Assembly (NCBI GenBank): GCA_039920665.1
Contig: JBDSDH010000027.1
Coordinates: 1-64,000, forward strand
Origin: WLMZ01 sp039920665
Lineage (GTDB): Bacteria; Actinomycetota; Acidimicrobiia; Acidimicrobiales; Ilumatobacteraceae
Direction of reading: 5' to 3'
Length of the DNA stretch: 64,000 nt
Every line of letters begins with the position of its first letter. The first letter of the stretch is position 1. Positions 23,372 through 32,011 of the stretch are shown here, piece after piece. Under the pieces are notes generated by a model. The model was not told the origin of the DNA and ran no database searches. It was given only the letters and a program-made list of their open reading frames with translations. A program made the position numbers and the translations under genes.

Positions 23372-24595
23372 TTACAGGACGCGGTCCTTTTGGACCACGA
23401 CCACACCGCGGTCGCTGATCACGAACTCGGCCCGGTCCGCTTCGGCGTCGTGGCCGATGACCCGTCCGGCAGGAACAACGACGTTCTTGTCGATCACGCA
23501 GCGGTGCAGTTTGGCACCGGGTCCAACGCGCACGCCCGGGAACAGGATCGAGTCGGTGACCTCGGCAGACGCATCGACGTAGGTCTCCGGGAACAGGATC
23601 GAACGATGCACGCTGCCGCCGGACACGATCGAACCGGCCGAGAGCAGGCTGTTGCCGACCATTGCCGGTTCACCGCCGGGACCGTGGTCCAACTTGGCCG
23701 GCGGTAGCGGCAGTTGCAGGCTGTAGACGGGCCATTGGCTGTTGTAGAGACTGAACGGCGGGACCGGCCGAAGCAGGTCCATGCTCGCCTCGTAGTAGGC
23801 ATCGAGGCTGCCGACGTCTCGCCAATAACCGCGCTCGTGCTCGGCCTGCCCAGGGATGAAGTTGGTCGAGAAATCGTACATATGAGCCACACCCTGGGTG
23901 GTGAGCATGGGGATGACGTCACCGCCGAGGTCGGTCGCGATGTCGTCGTCGCCGGTGGGGCTGACGACATCGATCAGGGCCTGGGTGTCGAACACGTAGT
24001 TGCCCATCGAGGCCAACGACCGGGTTGGATCTCCTGGCATTGTCGGTGGGTTGGCCGGCTTCTCCAGGAACTCGATGATCTTGCCGTTGGCATCGGCGTG
24101 GATGATCCCGAAGTCGTGGGCTTCGTGGACCGGGACAGGGATCGCTGCGACCGTGACACCGGCGCCGACGGCGCGGTGGTGCTCGACCATCTGACGGGTG
24201 TCCATGTGGTAGATGTGATCGGCGCCGAACACGCAGACGATGTCGGGGCGTTCGTCGCTGATCAGGTTGAGGTTCTGGTAGATCGCGTCAGCCGATCCGC
24301 TGAACCACTGCGGGCCACGACGCATCTGGGCCGGCACCGGTGTCACGTAGTTGCCGAGCAGGGTGCTGAACCGCCATGTTTGGCTGATGTGACGGTCGAG
24401 GCTGTGGCTCTTGTATTGGGTGAGGACGACGATCTTGAGATAACGCGAGTTGGCGAAATTGGACAGCACAAAGTCGATGATCCGGTAGTTACCGCCGAAC
24501 GGAACGGCCGGCTTTGCCCGATCGGCGGTGAGCGGGATCAGCCGCCTCCCTTCTCCACCAGCGAGGACGATGACGAGGACGCGGGGTTCAGACAT
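23372..24595 (-). CDS. glgC: Glucose-1-phosphate adenylyltransferase
   Basis: A 407-residue enzyme making ADP-glucose for glycogen. The nucleotidyltransferase domain begins VIVLAGGEGRRLIPLTADRA with the Lys of RAKPAVPFGGNYRIIDF. YKSHSLDRHI and FGADHIYHMD follow, and a C-terminal left-handed beta-helix contains SILFPGVRVGPGA. The length fits. The ATG at 24595 has TATTGT 9 nt upstream. It is separated from the other glycogen genes by a DUF6454-like gene and a GT4 gene. Allosteric residues were not examined. Confidence 0.94.
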   Translation of the reverse strand: MSEPRVLVIVLAGGEGRRLIPLTADRAKPAVPFGGNYRIIDFVLSNFANSRYLKIVVLTQYKSHSLDRHISQTWRFSTLLGNYVTPVPAQMRRGPQWFSGSADAIYQNLNLISDERPDIVCVFGADHIYHMDTRQMVEHHRAVGAGVTVAAIPVPVHEAHDFGIIHADANGKIIEFLEKPANPPTMPGDPTRSLASMGNYVFDTQALIDVVSPTGDDDIATDLGGDVIPMLTTQGVAHMYDFSTNFIPGQAEHERGYWRDVGSLDAYYEASMDLLRPVPPFSLYNSQWPVYSLQLPLPPAKLDHGPGGEPAMVGNSLLSAGSIVSGGSVHRSILFPETYVDASAEVTDSILFPGVRVGPGAKLHRCVIDKNVVVPAGRVIGHDAEADRAEFVISDRGVVVVQKDRVL

Positions 24596-24604
24596 ACGCA
24601 CGTG

Positions 24605-24610
24605 ACAATA
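24605..24610 (-). promoter_or_regulatory. -10 box of glgC
   Basis: Minus-strand TATTGT lies 9 nt before the ATG; the leader would be only 2-3 nt. Confidence 0.4.
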
Positions 24611-24708
24611 GACCTCGGCGGTCCGGCTCGGGCGACCCCGAATATTCACCCCAGATGTTCGTCCAGGATCGACCAACCGGCTTTCTGGGATTGTCATACT
24701 GGTCGAGC

Positions 24709-25554
24709 ATGCTCGACATCACGACTCGATCAGGGTTGTCGAACCACACCACTCGAACCGTGGCAGCCATCGACCGGCGCACGGTGTGGACGCTGGTCGA
24801 CGAACTGCCGTTTCAAACCGACGCGTACCACCCTCAGGGCATGGTCCGTATCGATGGCACGTGGTGGGTGTCGACGGTCGACGTCGAGGCCAGACGGGGC
24901 TGGGTCCTCGCGATGGATGCCGACGGACACGAACTCGAGCGGGTTGCCGTCGGTGATGACATTCGATACCACCCGGGTGGGATGGATTTCGATGGCGTCG
25001 CGCTCTGGATCGCAGCGGCGGAATACCGACCGGACTCCTCGGCCTCGATCATTCGGTTCGTCCCCGGCGGCACCCCGGAGCACGTGTTCGATGTCGCTGA
25101 TCATGTCGGTGCCGTGGCCCGCTGCGGAGCGACCGGCGATCTCGTCGGCTGGTCGTGGGGCTCGCGCCGGTTCTTCCGCTGGAGCCTGAACGGGACCCTC
25201 GTGCGCTCCGTGACCAATCCTTCATTCTTCGTCGACCACCAGGATTGCCAGTGGTTGTCGTCCGGCCACCTGCTGTGCGGTGGAGTTGCTGCCGTGTCGT
25301 TGGCCAACGGTCCGGGCTGGCTCGGCGGTATCGGACTGCTCGATGTCGAGGACCTGCAGATGGTCCGTGAGGTGCCGTTCCCGCTGTATCCCACGCCGTC
25401 GGGTCGTGTCGGCACCCACAATCCGATCTGGTCGGAGGTGGTCGGCGATCAACTGGTCGTCCACCTGTTGCCCGACGACGGCGTCGCAACCATCGTGTCC
25501 TACGCGACGCCCTTGGACGGCGTGTCGGCGAACTCGGCCACGACCTCTGCGTAG
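24709..25554 (+). CDS. DUF6454-like beta-propeller protein
   Basis: A 281-residue cytoplasmic protein without signal peptide or membrane segment. Repeated short blocks such as HPQGMVRIDGTWWVSTVD, YHPGGMDFDGVALWIAA and VDHQDCQWLSSGHLLCGG suggest a propeller fold as described for DUF6454. Function unknown. The ATG at 24709 is preceded by CATACT (8 nt) and lies in the centre of a 16-bp palindrome (24702-24717). The last 55 bp overlap the end of the convergent GT4 gene. Confidence 0.6.
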   Translation: MLDITTRSGLSNHTTRTVAAIDRRTVWTLVDELPFQTDAYHPQGMVRIDGTWWVSTVDVEARRGWVLAMDADGHELERVAVGDDIRYHPGGMDFDGVALWIAAAEYRPDSSASIIRFVPGGTPEHVFDVADHVGAVARCGATGDLVGWSWGSRRFFRWSLNGTLVRSVTNPSFFVDHQDCQWLSSGHLLCGGVAAVSLANGPGWLGGIGLLDVEDLQMVREVPFPLYPTPSGRVGTHNPIWSEVVGDQLVVHLLPDDGVATIVSYATPLDGVSANSATTSA

Positions 25555-26939
25555 AGATCGGTGAAGTCGGTTGCGATACGAGACCACGAAGAGTGATCAT
25601 TGACGAATGATCGCGCATTCGCCCCACGTATCGCCCGATCGCCTCGTTCCGAAGCAGCCTCGATCAGCACGCTCGTGAGTGCGGCGAGATCGTCTGGCTC
25701 GATCAGCCAACCGTTCGGAGCGCCCTCGATCGTGTTGATGAACGTCGGAGGACCGCCGACATTGGTCGCAATCGGCGGAACGCCTGCCGCCATTGCCTCG
25801 AGGTAGACGAGACCGAACGGCTCGTTGAACGATGGGGCCGCGAACACGTCGACGCAGGCGAGGAATTCGGCGAGTTCGCTGTGGCTGCGCCATCCGGCGA
25901 AGAAGACGTCTTTCGCTCCGAGTCGGGCGACGGTGTCGACCGGATGCTCACCCTCCCATTCGCCGGGGAAACCGCCGACGATGACAAGCACGGCCCGTGC
26001 TCCCGACTGCGTCCGCGCCTGGTGATGAGCTTCGATCAGCAGCGAGAGGCGCTTGAACTCCATGAATCGCCCCGCGAACAGCACGACCGGCACGGCCTCG
26101 CCCTGTTCATCGACGAACGCATCGAGATCGTCGCTCGAATAGCGCAACGATCCAGGTCCGCCGTTCGGGCTCCAGCCGAGAGGCTCGTCGACCAGCCACC
26201 GCTGCCATGCCGCCCGGCACTGATCGGCTGATCGCCGACGCGGTTGGAAGACTTCGGTGTCGACGCCGTTGCCGATCACCCGGACCAGGCCAATGATCTC
26301 CGGAAAGAGGTCCTGTGCAAGGTCTGCGTCGTGGGACGAGACGGTGACGACGCGAGCCGACGCACTCGCCCAGCGCCTCATCCGGCGCACCCACGGTTTG
26401 GTCCACCGCCCAGGGATCACAGCGCCGGGCTCGACCGCCGCTGCGAGCATCTTCAGATCCGTGCCGTGGAGATGGGTGATCACCGGTACGTCGGGCCAGA
26501 GCAGCCGCACCGCTTCGTGCATCGGCGTGAGATGATGCAGGTGGATCACGCACGGCGGCTCGATGTTCGGCGCAGCGAAGTGTCGTCGCCAGCTCGAGAC
26601 CTGATGGTCGTAGGCCGCGTCGTCGAGGTCGAAGAAAATTCGGTCCGGAACACCAGCCTTGTCTTCGTAGGAGGCATGGACCGGTCGGTCGGACTTCATG
26701 GGATCGAACCCGTCGCGCCACTCGGCAATCGCAGGGGAGTAGTCGAGCGATCGGCATTCGGTTCCGGCGAAGAATTGCGCCGCGTCGGTGTCGGCCGACC
26801 CGCTCTGCGATCCGCTGAACAGCATCGGCGACCATTCGCTGGTGCCGAGCGAACGGCAGAGATACCTCGCCACCTGGGCACTTCCGCCTCGTGGGGAGAA
26901 GTAGAACCCCATGACTGTGGGGGCTGATCGGGGCAACAT
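25500..26939 (-). CDS. GT4-family glycosyltransferase
   Basis: A 479-residue GT-B glycosyltransferase. The donor side has VVLFAGRFMEFKRLSLLIEA, FAAPSFNEPFGLVYLEAMAAG (E-x7-E) and VPPIATNVGGPPTFI; the acceptor side has GGSAQVARYLCRSLG and VITHLHGTDLKML. Substrates cannot be read from the sequence. It follows glgA on the same strand after 121 bp, and TAGCGT 6 nt before the ATG suggests its own promoter. Together with glgA, glgC and the PfkB kinase it may work on storage or capsular glucans. The C-terminal 18 codons overlap the convergent DUF6454-like gene. Confidence 0.8.
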   Translation of the reverse strand: MLPRSAPTVMGFYFSPRGGSAQVARYLCRSLGTSEWSPMLFSGSQSGSADTDAAQFFAGTECRSLDYSPAIAEWRDGFDPMKSDRPVHASYEDKAGVPDRIFFDLDDAAYDHQVSSWRRHFAAPNIEPPCVIHLHHLTPMHEAVRLLWPDVPVITHLHGTDLKMLAAAVEPGAVIPGRWTKPWVRRMRRWASASARVVTVSSHDADLAQDLFPEIIGLVRVIGNGVDTEVFQPRRRSADQCRAAWQRWLVDEPLGWSPNGGPGSLRYSSDDLDAFVDEQGEAVPVVLFAGRFMEFKRLSLLIEAHHQARTQSGARAVLVIVGGFPGEWEGEHPVDTVARLGAKDVFFAGWRSHSELAEFLACVDVFAAPSFNEPFGLVYLEAMAAGVPPIATNVGGPPTFINTIEGAPNGWLIEPDDLAALTSVLIEAASERGDRAIRGANARSFVNDHSSWSRIATDFTDLYAEVVAEFADTPSKGVA

Positions 26940-26945
26940 CCAGCA

Positions 26946-26951
26946 ACGCTA
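26946..26951 (-). promoter_or_regulatory. -10 box of the GT4 gene, leaderless type
   Basis: Minus-strand TAGCGT lies 6 nt before the ATG at 26939. Confidence 0.4.
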
Positions 26952-27060
26952 GGTCGACCTCATTGCAGCCATGGGCGGATCGTGTTGCAGTCGTGTGCGC
27001 ATCGGCGGCGATCCACCGTCCGTCCGAGCCGCTCGACGGCGGACGCCAACGCGCTCCTGG

Positions 27061-28488
27061 TCAGTTGTGTTCGGCGACCAAGCGACGGTACCAATCGACG
27101 TGGCGACCAGCCGGCTGCTCCCACGACCAGTCGATTGCCATCCCTCGCTTGCGCATCGCGGTTCGTCGGCGGCTGTTGGAATGGGCACGGGCGATGCGGT
27201 GGATGCCATCCAGCAGCGCGATCGCGGACGGCTCGGCGACGACCACCCCGGTGCCCGTCGTGGGAAAGGCATCGATGTCGGTCACGGTGTCGTGGAGTCC
27301 ACCGACATCGGTGACGAGGGGCAGCGTGCCGTAGCGCATCGCCTGCATCTGAGCCAGGCCACACGGCTCGAATCGGCTCGGCATCACGAACACGTCGCTG
27401 CCGGCGAACATCCTGTGAGCGAGGCCCTCGTCGTATCCGTTGTGGAAGCTGACGATGTCCGGGTAGTGGCGAACGGCATGATCGAGCTGATCGACCAAGT
27501 GCTGCTCGCCACTTCCCAACACCACCAGCCGGGCACCGAGCCCACGCAAATACCCAAACGTGGGCACGATCAGGTCGATCCCCTTTTGGTGGGCCAGCCG
27601 GGTGACCACCGACAGCAACGGCCCGGCACCGTCGATGAGGCCGAACTCAGTCAGCAGTTGTTCACGCAGCAACGATTTGGGCGACGGATCGGTCCGGTCG
27701 TAGCGGGTTGTCAAGTGCCGATCCGTGGCGGGGTTCCATTCGTCGGTGTCGATCCCGTTGAGGATGCCGACCAACCGGTCGCCCTTGTCGCGCAGCACGC
27801 CCGCCACCCCGAAGCCGCCGGCATCAGTGCGGATCTCGTCGACGTAGTGGGGGCTGACCGAGATCACCAGGTCCGCTCGGCGGATGCCGCCGACCAACGG
27901 GTTGAACGCTCCGCCGAACTGGTAGTCGCTGTGGTGATACGGGAACGAACGAATCCATCCCGAGTCGGACTGGCCCTGATAGCCGAGCGTGTGGATGGTC
28001 AACACCGTCGGCGGGGGATCGTCGAGCGCCGCCAGGGTGCTTGCGGTGTGCCAGTCGTTGAGGTGCAAGACATCTGGCCGGTCGAGCATCACGAGCGCTG
28101 CAACAGCAGTCGAGAACGCCATGAACCGATGGTCGTTGTCGGGCCAACCGTCACCATCCGGCTGCAGGTACGGGTGGCTGCGGCGGATACCGGGCAGGTC
28201 GATCAGGGTCACCGGGATCGTCGCAGCCCCCGTTGCATCCGTGGCCAGACCGGTGCGGGCGACAGCTCGTCCGATCCACCGCGGCACGTCCAAGGTGCGA
28301 GTCTGCTCGTCGACGAGCGACAATCCCTCGTAGTCGGGGAGCACGACTTCGACCGAGATGCCGTCGCCGGACTCGGGTTGGGTGAACCGTGGTTTGCGCA
28401 ATTCGGCGACATAGCCGGCGGCGGCGGCGGCGAGGCCGCCGACGCGGGCGAGAGGAGCGAACTCGGCGGTCGCGAACAGCACGTTCAC
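27061..28488 (-). CDS. glgA: GT5 glycogen/starch synthase-like enzyme
   Basis: A 475-residue GT5 enzyme, expected to extend alpha-1,4-glucan from ADP-glucose. It has VLFATAEFAPLARVGGLA at the N-terminus, DVLHLNDWHTASTLAAL, LVGILNGIDTDEWNPATD, VVTRLAHQKGIDLIVP and SRFEPCGLAQMQAMRYGTLP. The sugar-nucleotide loop KxGGLxD is changed to RVGGLAA, with Lys to Arg and loss of the Asp, so donor use may differ. It overlaps the PfkB kinase stop by ATGA and probably shares a transcript with ppa and that kinase. Confidence 0.82.
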   Translation of the reverse strand: MNVLFATAEFAPLARVGGLAAAAAGYVAELRKPRFTQPESGDGISVEVVLPDYEGLSLVDEQTRTLDVPRWIGRAVARTGLATDATGAATIPVTLIDLPGIRRSHPYLQPDGDGWPDNDHRFMAFSTAVAALVMLDRPDVLHLNDWHTASTLAALDDPPPTVLTIHTLGYQGQSDSGWIRSFPYHHSDYQFGGAFNPLVGGIRRADLVISVSPHYVDEIRTDAGGFGVAGVLRDKGDRLVGILNGIDTDEWNPATDRHLTTRYDRTDPSPKSLLREQLLTEFGLIDGAGPLLSVVTRLAHQKGIDLIVPTFGYLRGLGARLVVLGSGEQHLVDQLDHAVRHYPDIVSFHNGYDEGLAHRMFAGSDVFVMPSRFEPCGLAQMQAMRYGTLPLVTDVGGLHDTVTDIDAFPTTGTGVVVAEPSAIALLDGIHRIARAHSNSRRRTAMRKRGMAIDWSWEQPAGRHVDWYRRLVAEHN

Positions 28489-29402
28489 GCGAGCGGCCAG
28501 CGATCATCGAGGTCGGCCCGCCACGGCGGATCAGCACCGATTCGGGTACACGTCGATGCGGCAACTGCGTTGGCCGCTGCGGCAGCCTCTGCGACCAGGT
28601 CGAGATCGTCGAGATCGTCGATGGAACGACCGGCCGACAACCACGCTGCGAGGAACCCGCCGCCGAACGAATCGCCGGCCCCGATCGTGTCGACAACCGT
28701 GATCCGAGGAATCGGCACCGCGCGATCGCCGGCGACGTTGACGACCACGGTTTGGTCACCGCCGGCGGTGACCAACACGACCCGGACGCCGTTGTCGATC
28801 ATCTGCCTCGCGAGTTGCACAGCGGTGGTGCCCGGGGCGAGGAACTCGGCGTCGTCGGTGCTGACCTTGACGATGTGGGCCTTCGCCAACACGGCGTGGA
28901 TGCGGGCAACGTACGTCGAGTGGTCCGTGATCACCGCTGGACGGCAGTTCGGGTCGACCACCACCAGGACGTCGTCGCTGAGGGTCGCAATGAACGACTC
29001 GACGGTGGTCGCCATTGGTTCGAGAACCAATCCGAGCGTGCCGATGTGCACTGCCTCGATCGGGAGCAGGATCTCGGGAATCTCCGAGACCGCCGGTGCC
29101 GACGTGCCGTCGATGTAGAACCGATACGACGCTGCGCCACCCTCGTCCAGTTCGGCTGCTGCGAGCGTGGTCGGAGCTTCGGTGCGCACGATCAGATCGG
29201 GCCGCACGCCATCGGCGCGCAACTGATCGACGAGCCGAGTGCCGAATCGGTCGGTCGAGATACACCCGAGAAATGCAGCGTCCAATCCGAGTCGGCCGAC
29301 CGTACGGGCGACATTGAACGGACCTCCACCGAGTTCCGCGCTGACCGAGCCGTCTGGTCGGATGACCAGATCGACGAGCGCTTCGCCGGCGACCACGATC
29401 AC
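28485..29402 (-). CDS. PfkB-family carbohydrate kinase (fructokinase-like)
   Basis: A 305-residue ribokinase-fold kinase. VVAGEALVDLVI and GGGPFNVARTVGRLG form the substrate lid and the first PfkB signature; VDTIGAGDSFGGGFLAAWL is the second, with the catalytic Asp in GAGD. Fructose is the commonest substrate for this branch, but others are possible. It sits between ppa (10 bp away) and glgA (ATGA overlap), so it likely supplies sugar phosphates to the glycogen branch. Confidence 0.85.
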   Translation of the reverse strand: MIVVAGEALVDLVIRPDGSVSAELGGGPFNVARTVGRLGLDAAFLGCISTDRFGTRLVDQLRADGVRPDLIVRTEAPTTLAAAELDEGGAASYRFYIDGTSAPAVSEIPEILLPIEAVHIGTLGLVLEPMATTVESFIATLSDDVLVVVDPNCRPAVITDHSTYVARIHAVLAKAHIVKVSTDDAEFLAPGTTAVQLARQMIDNGVRVVLVTAGGDQTVVVNVAGDRAVPIPRITVVDTIGAGDSFGGGFLAAWLSAGRSIDDLDDLDLVAEAAAAANAVAASTCTRIGADPPWRADLDDRWPLA

Positions 29403-29412
29403 CGGAGCTCAC

Positions 29413-29925
29413 TCATGCGTGGTGGGGACCTTTGTAGTTCTGCTGGGCTTCTTTGATCTCCTGCAACGCAGCGTCGCGTCCGGCGAGGCCGGCGGTGGAT
29501 GAGGTCTTGCCAGGCTCCAACTGCTTGTAGACCTCGAAGAAGTGTTGGATCTCCGCGACCAATTGCGGCGTGAGATCTGCAATGTCCTCGACATCCTGCC
29601 AACGCGGTTCGCGTGGCGGGACGCAGATGATCTTGGCGTCCTCGCCGGCCTCGTCGTGCATGTAGAGCACGCCGACCGGTCGAGCCTGAACCCACACGCC
29701 GGGGTAGACCGGATCTTCGAGCAGGACGAGCGCATCGAGCGGATCGCCGTCACCGCCGAGGGTGTTGGGAATGAACCCGTAGTCGGCTGGATAGGTGGTC
29801 GCGGTGAACAGTCGACGGTCGAGGTGGATCCGACCGGTGTCGTGGTCGATCTCGTACTTGTTCCGACTGCCACGAGGAATCTCGATGACGACGTGAATGC
29901 AACCATCAGCGAGTGGATCAGCCAT
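29413..29925 (-). CDS. ppa: Inorganic pyrophosphatase
   Basis: A 170-residue family I pyrophosphatase that drives pyrophosphate-releasing reactions such as the glgC step. It contains EIPRGSRNKYEID, TTYPADYGFIPNTLGGDG and GDPLDALVLLEDPV, with the metal-binding acidic residues, and the later segment DAKIICVP. Length is normal. It heads a probable minus-strand operon ppa-PfkB-glgA. CACGAT 6 nt before the ATG is a possible leaderless -10. Confidence 0.94.
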   Translation of the reverse strand: MADPLADGCIHVVIEIPRGSRNKYEIDHDTGRIHLDRRLFTATTYPADYGFIPNTLGGDGDPLDALVLLEDPVYPGVWVQARPVGVLYMHDEAGEDAKIICVPPREPRWQDVEDIADLTPQLVAEIQHFFEVYKQLEPGKTSSTAGLAGRDAALQEIKEAQQNYKGPHHA

Positions 29926-30069
29926 GTCGCCATCGTGTCACACGAGCTCGTCAAAACGTCAAAGCCGGCCCGGTTGCCCGTCACGTTTCGGGATCGAGTG
30001 GGGGCCGGGCCCGCCGTTCGTCAATGCCTGCGGCTCAGGCACCATCAGCAACTAACCTCGGAGGCCTCT

Positions 30070-31272
30070 ATGGAATTCCGTCGCATCAACAACTTGCCCC
30101 CGTATGTCTTTTCGATCATCAATGGATTGAAGATCGAGGCACGGCGAGCAGGGGCAGATGTGATCGACCTGGGTTTCGGCAACCCAGACATTCCGTCGCC
30201 GCAGATCGCGGTCGACAAGTTGTGCGAGGCCGCCCAGAACCCGAAGAACCACCGTTACTCGCTCAGCCGTGGCCTGCCCAAGCTGCGCGAGGCCGCCGCT
30301 GCGCTGTACGAGCGCAAGTGGGGCGTCGTGCTGGACCCCGAACTCGAGATCACCAACACGATCGGCTCCAAGGAAGGCTTCAGCCACCTGATGTGGGTGC
30401 TGCTCGACCGTGGCGATGCGGCCATCGTCCCGAGTCCCAGCTATCCGATCCACATCTACGGCCCGTTGTTCGCCGGCGCGGACTTGCGCCAGGTGCCCAT
30501 GCGTCACCTCGCCGACCCGCGCGTGCAGGATTTCGAGACCGACTTCTTCGACAGCCTCACCACAGCGTACGACGTCGGCTGGCCCCGCCCGAAAGTGCTC
30601 ATCATCTCGTTCCCGCACAACCCGACCGGTGCCGTGGTCGACCTGGCGTTCATGCAGAAAGTTGTCGACTTCTGTCGCGAGCGGGACATGATCGTCGTCC
30701 ACGACTTCGCGTACGCCGACATGGGATACGACGGCTACGAGCCGCCGTCGATCCTGCAAGCAGACGGTGCCAAGGAGTGTGCCGTCGAGCTGTACAGCAT
30801 GACCAAGAGCTTTTCGATGGCGGGCTGGCGCAGCGCATTCCTGGTCGGCAACGCCGAGGTCGTCCAAGCGCTCGTCAAGCTGAAGAGCTACCTCGACTAC
30901 GGCATGTTCCAGCCGGTGCAGATCGCCGCAACGGTCACGTTGAACGAAGCGCCCGACTTTCCCAAGGAAGTCTGCGCGATCTACAAAGGTCGTCGTGATG
31001 CCCTGATCGACGGCCTCGCCAAGATCGGTTGGGACATCCCCAAGCCGAAGGGCTCGATGTTCGTCTGGGCGCCGATCCCAGAGCCGTACAAGGACATGGA
31101 CTCGGTCGAGTTCTGCTCGCACATCGTGCGCGAGTGCGACGTCGCCTTGTCTCCCGGACTCGGTTTCGGCCCTGGCGGCGAAGGCTTCATCCGCTTCGCG
31201 CTGATCGAGAACGAACAGCGCATTGCCCAAGGCATCCGCAACCTCAAGCGTGGCCTCACCAGACTCAGCTGA
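30070..31272 (+). CDS. alaC: Alanine-synthesising aminotransferase, AlaC-type
   Basis: A 400-residue PLP enzyme of fold type I. It matches E. coli AlaC through RINNLPPYVFSIINGLK, HRYSLSRGLPKLREA, TIGSKEGFSHLMWVLLD, FPHNPTGAVV and YSMTKSFSMAGWR, with Lys246 as the PLP lysine. It would convert pyruvate and glutamate to alanine and 2-oxoglutarate. A good ribosome-binding site, CGGAGG, lies 5 nt before the ATG. The next gene encodes an ACT-domain protein, a common sensor of amino acids. Confidence 0.88.
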   Translation: MEFRRINNLPPYVFSIINGLKIEARRAGADVIDLGFGNPDIPSPQIAVDKLCEAAQNPKNHRYSLSRGLPKLREAAAALYERKWGVVLDPELEITNTIGSKEGFSHLMWVLLDRGDAAIVPSPSYPIHIYGPLFAGADLRQVPMRHLADPRVQDFETDFFDSLTTAYDVGWPRPKVLIISFPHNPTGAVVDLAFMQKVVDFCRERDMIVVHDFAYADMGYDGYEPPSILQADGAKECAVELYSMTKSFSMAGWRSAFLVGNAEVVQALVKLKSYLDYGMFQPVQIAATVTLNEAPDFPKEVCAIYKGRRDALIDGLAKIGWDIPKPKGSMFVWAPIPEPYKDMDSVEFCSHIVRECDVALSPGLGFGPGGEGFIRFALIENEQRIAQGIRNLKRGLTRLS

Positions 31273-31298
31273 CGCAACCAGACTCAGCTGACGCAACC
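31261..31298 (+). repeat. 19-bp tandem duplication over the alaC stop codon
   Basis: AGACTCAGCTGACGCAACC occurs twice in direct succession. The stop codon is in the first copy; the second copy is non-coding. Confidence 0.85.
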
Positions 31299-31350
31299 CG
31301 GCTTCACGCGCTCGAAACCTGTCTGACACCTGTGGCGAATCTGCAGTTTG

Positions 31351-31356
31351 TAGGTT
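31351..31356 (+). promoter_or_regulatory. -10 box of the ACT gene, leaderless type
   Basis: TAGGTT lies 7 nt before the GTG at 31364. Confidence 0.45.
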
Positions 31357-31363
31357 GCCCGGC

Positions 31364-32011
31364 GTGAATTCATTCGTCATTCGCGTCTGGCTGCCCGATC
31401 GTCCCGGTGCTCTGGGCCAAGTCGCGAGCCGGATCGGTGCCGTGCGCGGTGACGTGGTCGGGATCGAGATCCTCGAACGAGGAGGTGGGAGCGCGATCGA
31501 CGAACTGATCGTTGCTCTGCCCGACGACGTGACACGCGAGTTGCTCGTCGCCGAGATCGGTCAGGTCGACGGTGTCGCAATCGAAGACGTCCGTCGGATC
31601 GACTCTGATCGACCTGACGCCGCGATGTACGCGCTCGAGATCTCGGCGGCACTTGTCGAAGCGGAACCGTGGGCGTGCTTGGCGCTGTTCTGCGAACGGT
31701 TGCGCTCGCTCGTCGACGGGTCGTGGGTCATTGCCGTGCGCGACGACGATCCGGTGGTGTTGGTCGAGCAGGGCCCGACACCCGATCACGCCTGGATCGG
31801 AGCCTTCGTTGCGGGCACCAGTCATCTGGCCCCAGGTGACTTCGGTCCATCGGCGCCGGGTGACGTGGTCTGGGCCAACCTCAAGGTATCCGGGATCGCG
31901 GTTGCGTCAGGACGAAGCGACCGGCCGTTCCACACCCGTGATCGGATCCAGGTCGCGCTCCTCGGTCGCGTCGCCGACGGCGTACTCTCGGCTGCGCTCG
32001 ACCGCACGTGA
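31364..32011 (+). CDS. ACT-domain protein
   Basis: A 215-residue protein whose N-terminal 75 residues are an ACT domain (FVIRVWLPDRPGALGQVASR and GDVVGIEILERGG), a small-molecule-binding module usually sensing amino acids. The rest has no recognised domain. It could regulate alaC or a distant enzyme. The start GTG is supported by TAGGTT 7 nt upstream; a TTG nine bases earlier is possible. The last 105 bp are antisense to the 3' end of glpK. Confidence 0.72.
   Translation: MNSFVIRVWLPDRPGALGQVASRIGAVRGDVVGIEILERGGGSAIDELIVALPDDVTRELLVAEIGQVDGVAIEDVRRIDSDRPDAAMYALEISAALVEAEPWACLALFCERLRSLVDGSWVIAVRDDDPVVLVEQGPTPDHAWIGAFVAGTSHLAPGDFGPSAPGDVVWANLKVSGIAVASGRSDRPFHTRDRIQVALLGRVADGVLSAALDRT

Noticed and set aside
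24702..24717. GTCGAGCATGCTCGAC palindrome over the start of the DUF6454-like gene
   Set aside because: About one perfect 16-bp palindrome is expected by chance in 64 kb, and it is shared with coding sequence.
26971..29118. 715-codon plus-strand open frame opposite glgA and the PfkB kinase
   Set aside because: It is an antisense shadow of two recognised genes and shows no domain.
30052..31380. 442-codon minus-strand open frame opposite alaC
   Set aside because: It is an antisense shadow; alaC has full motifs and a good ribosome-binding site.
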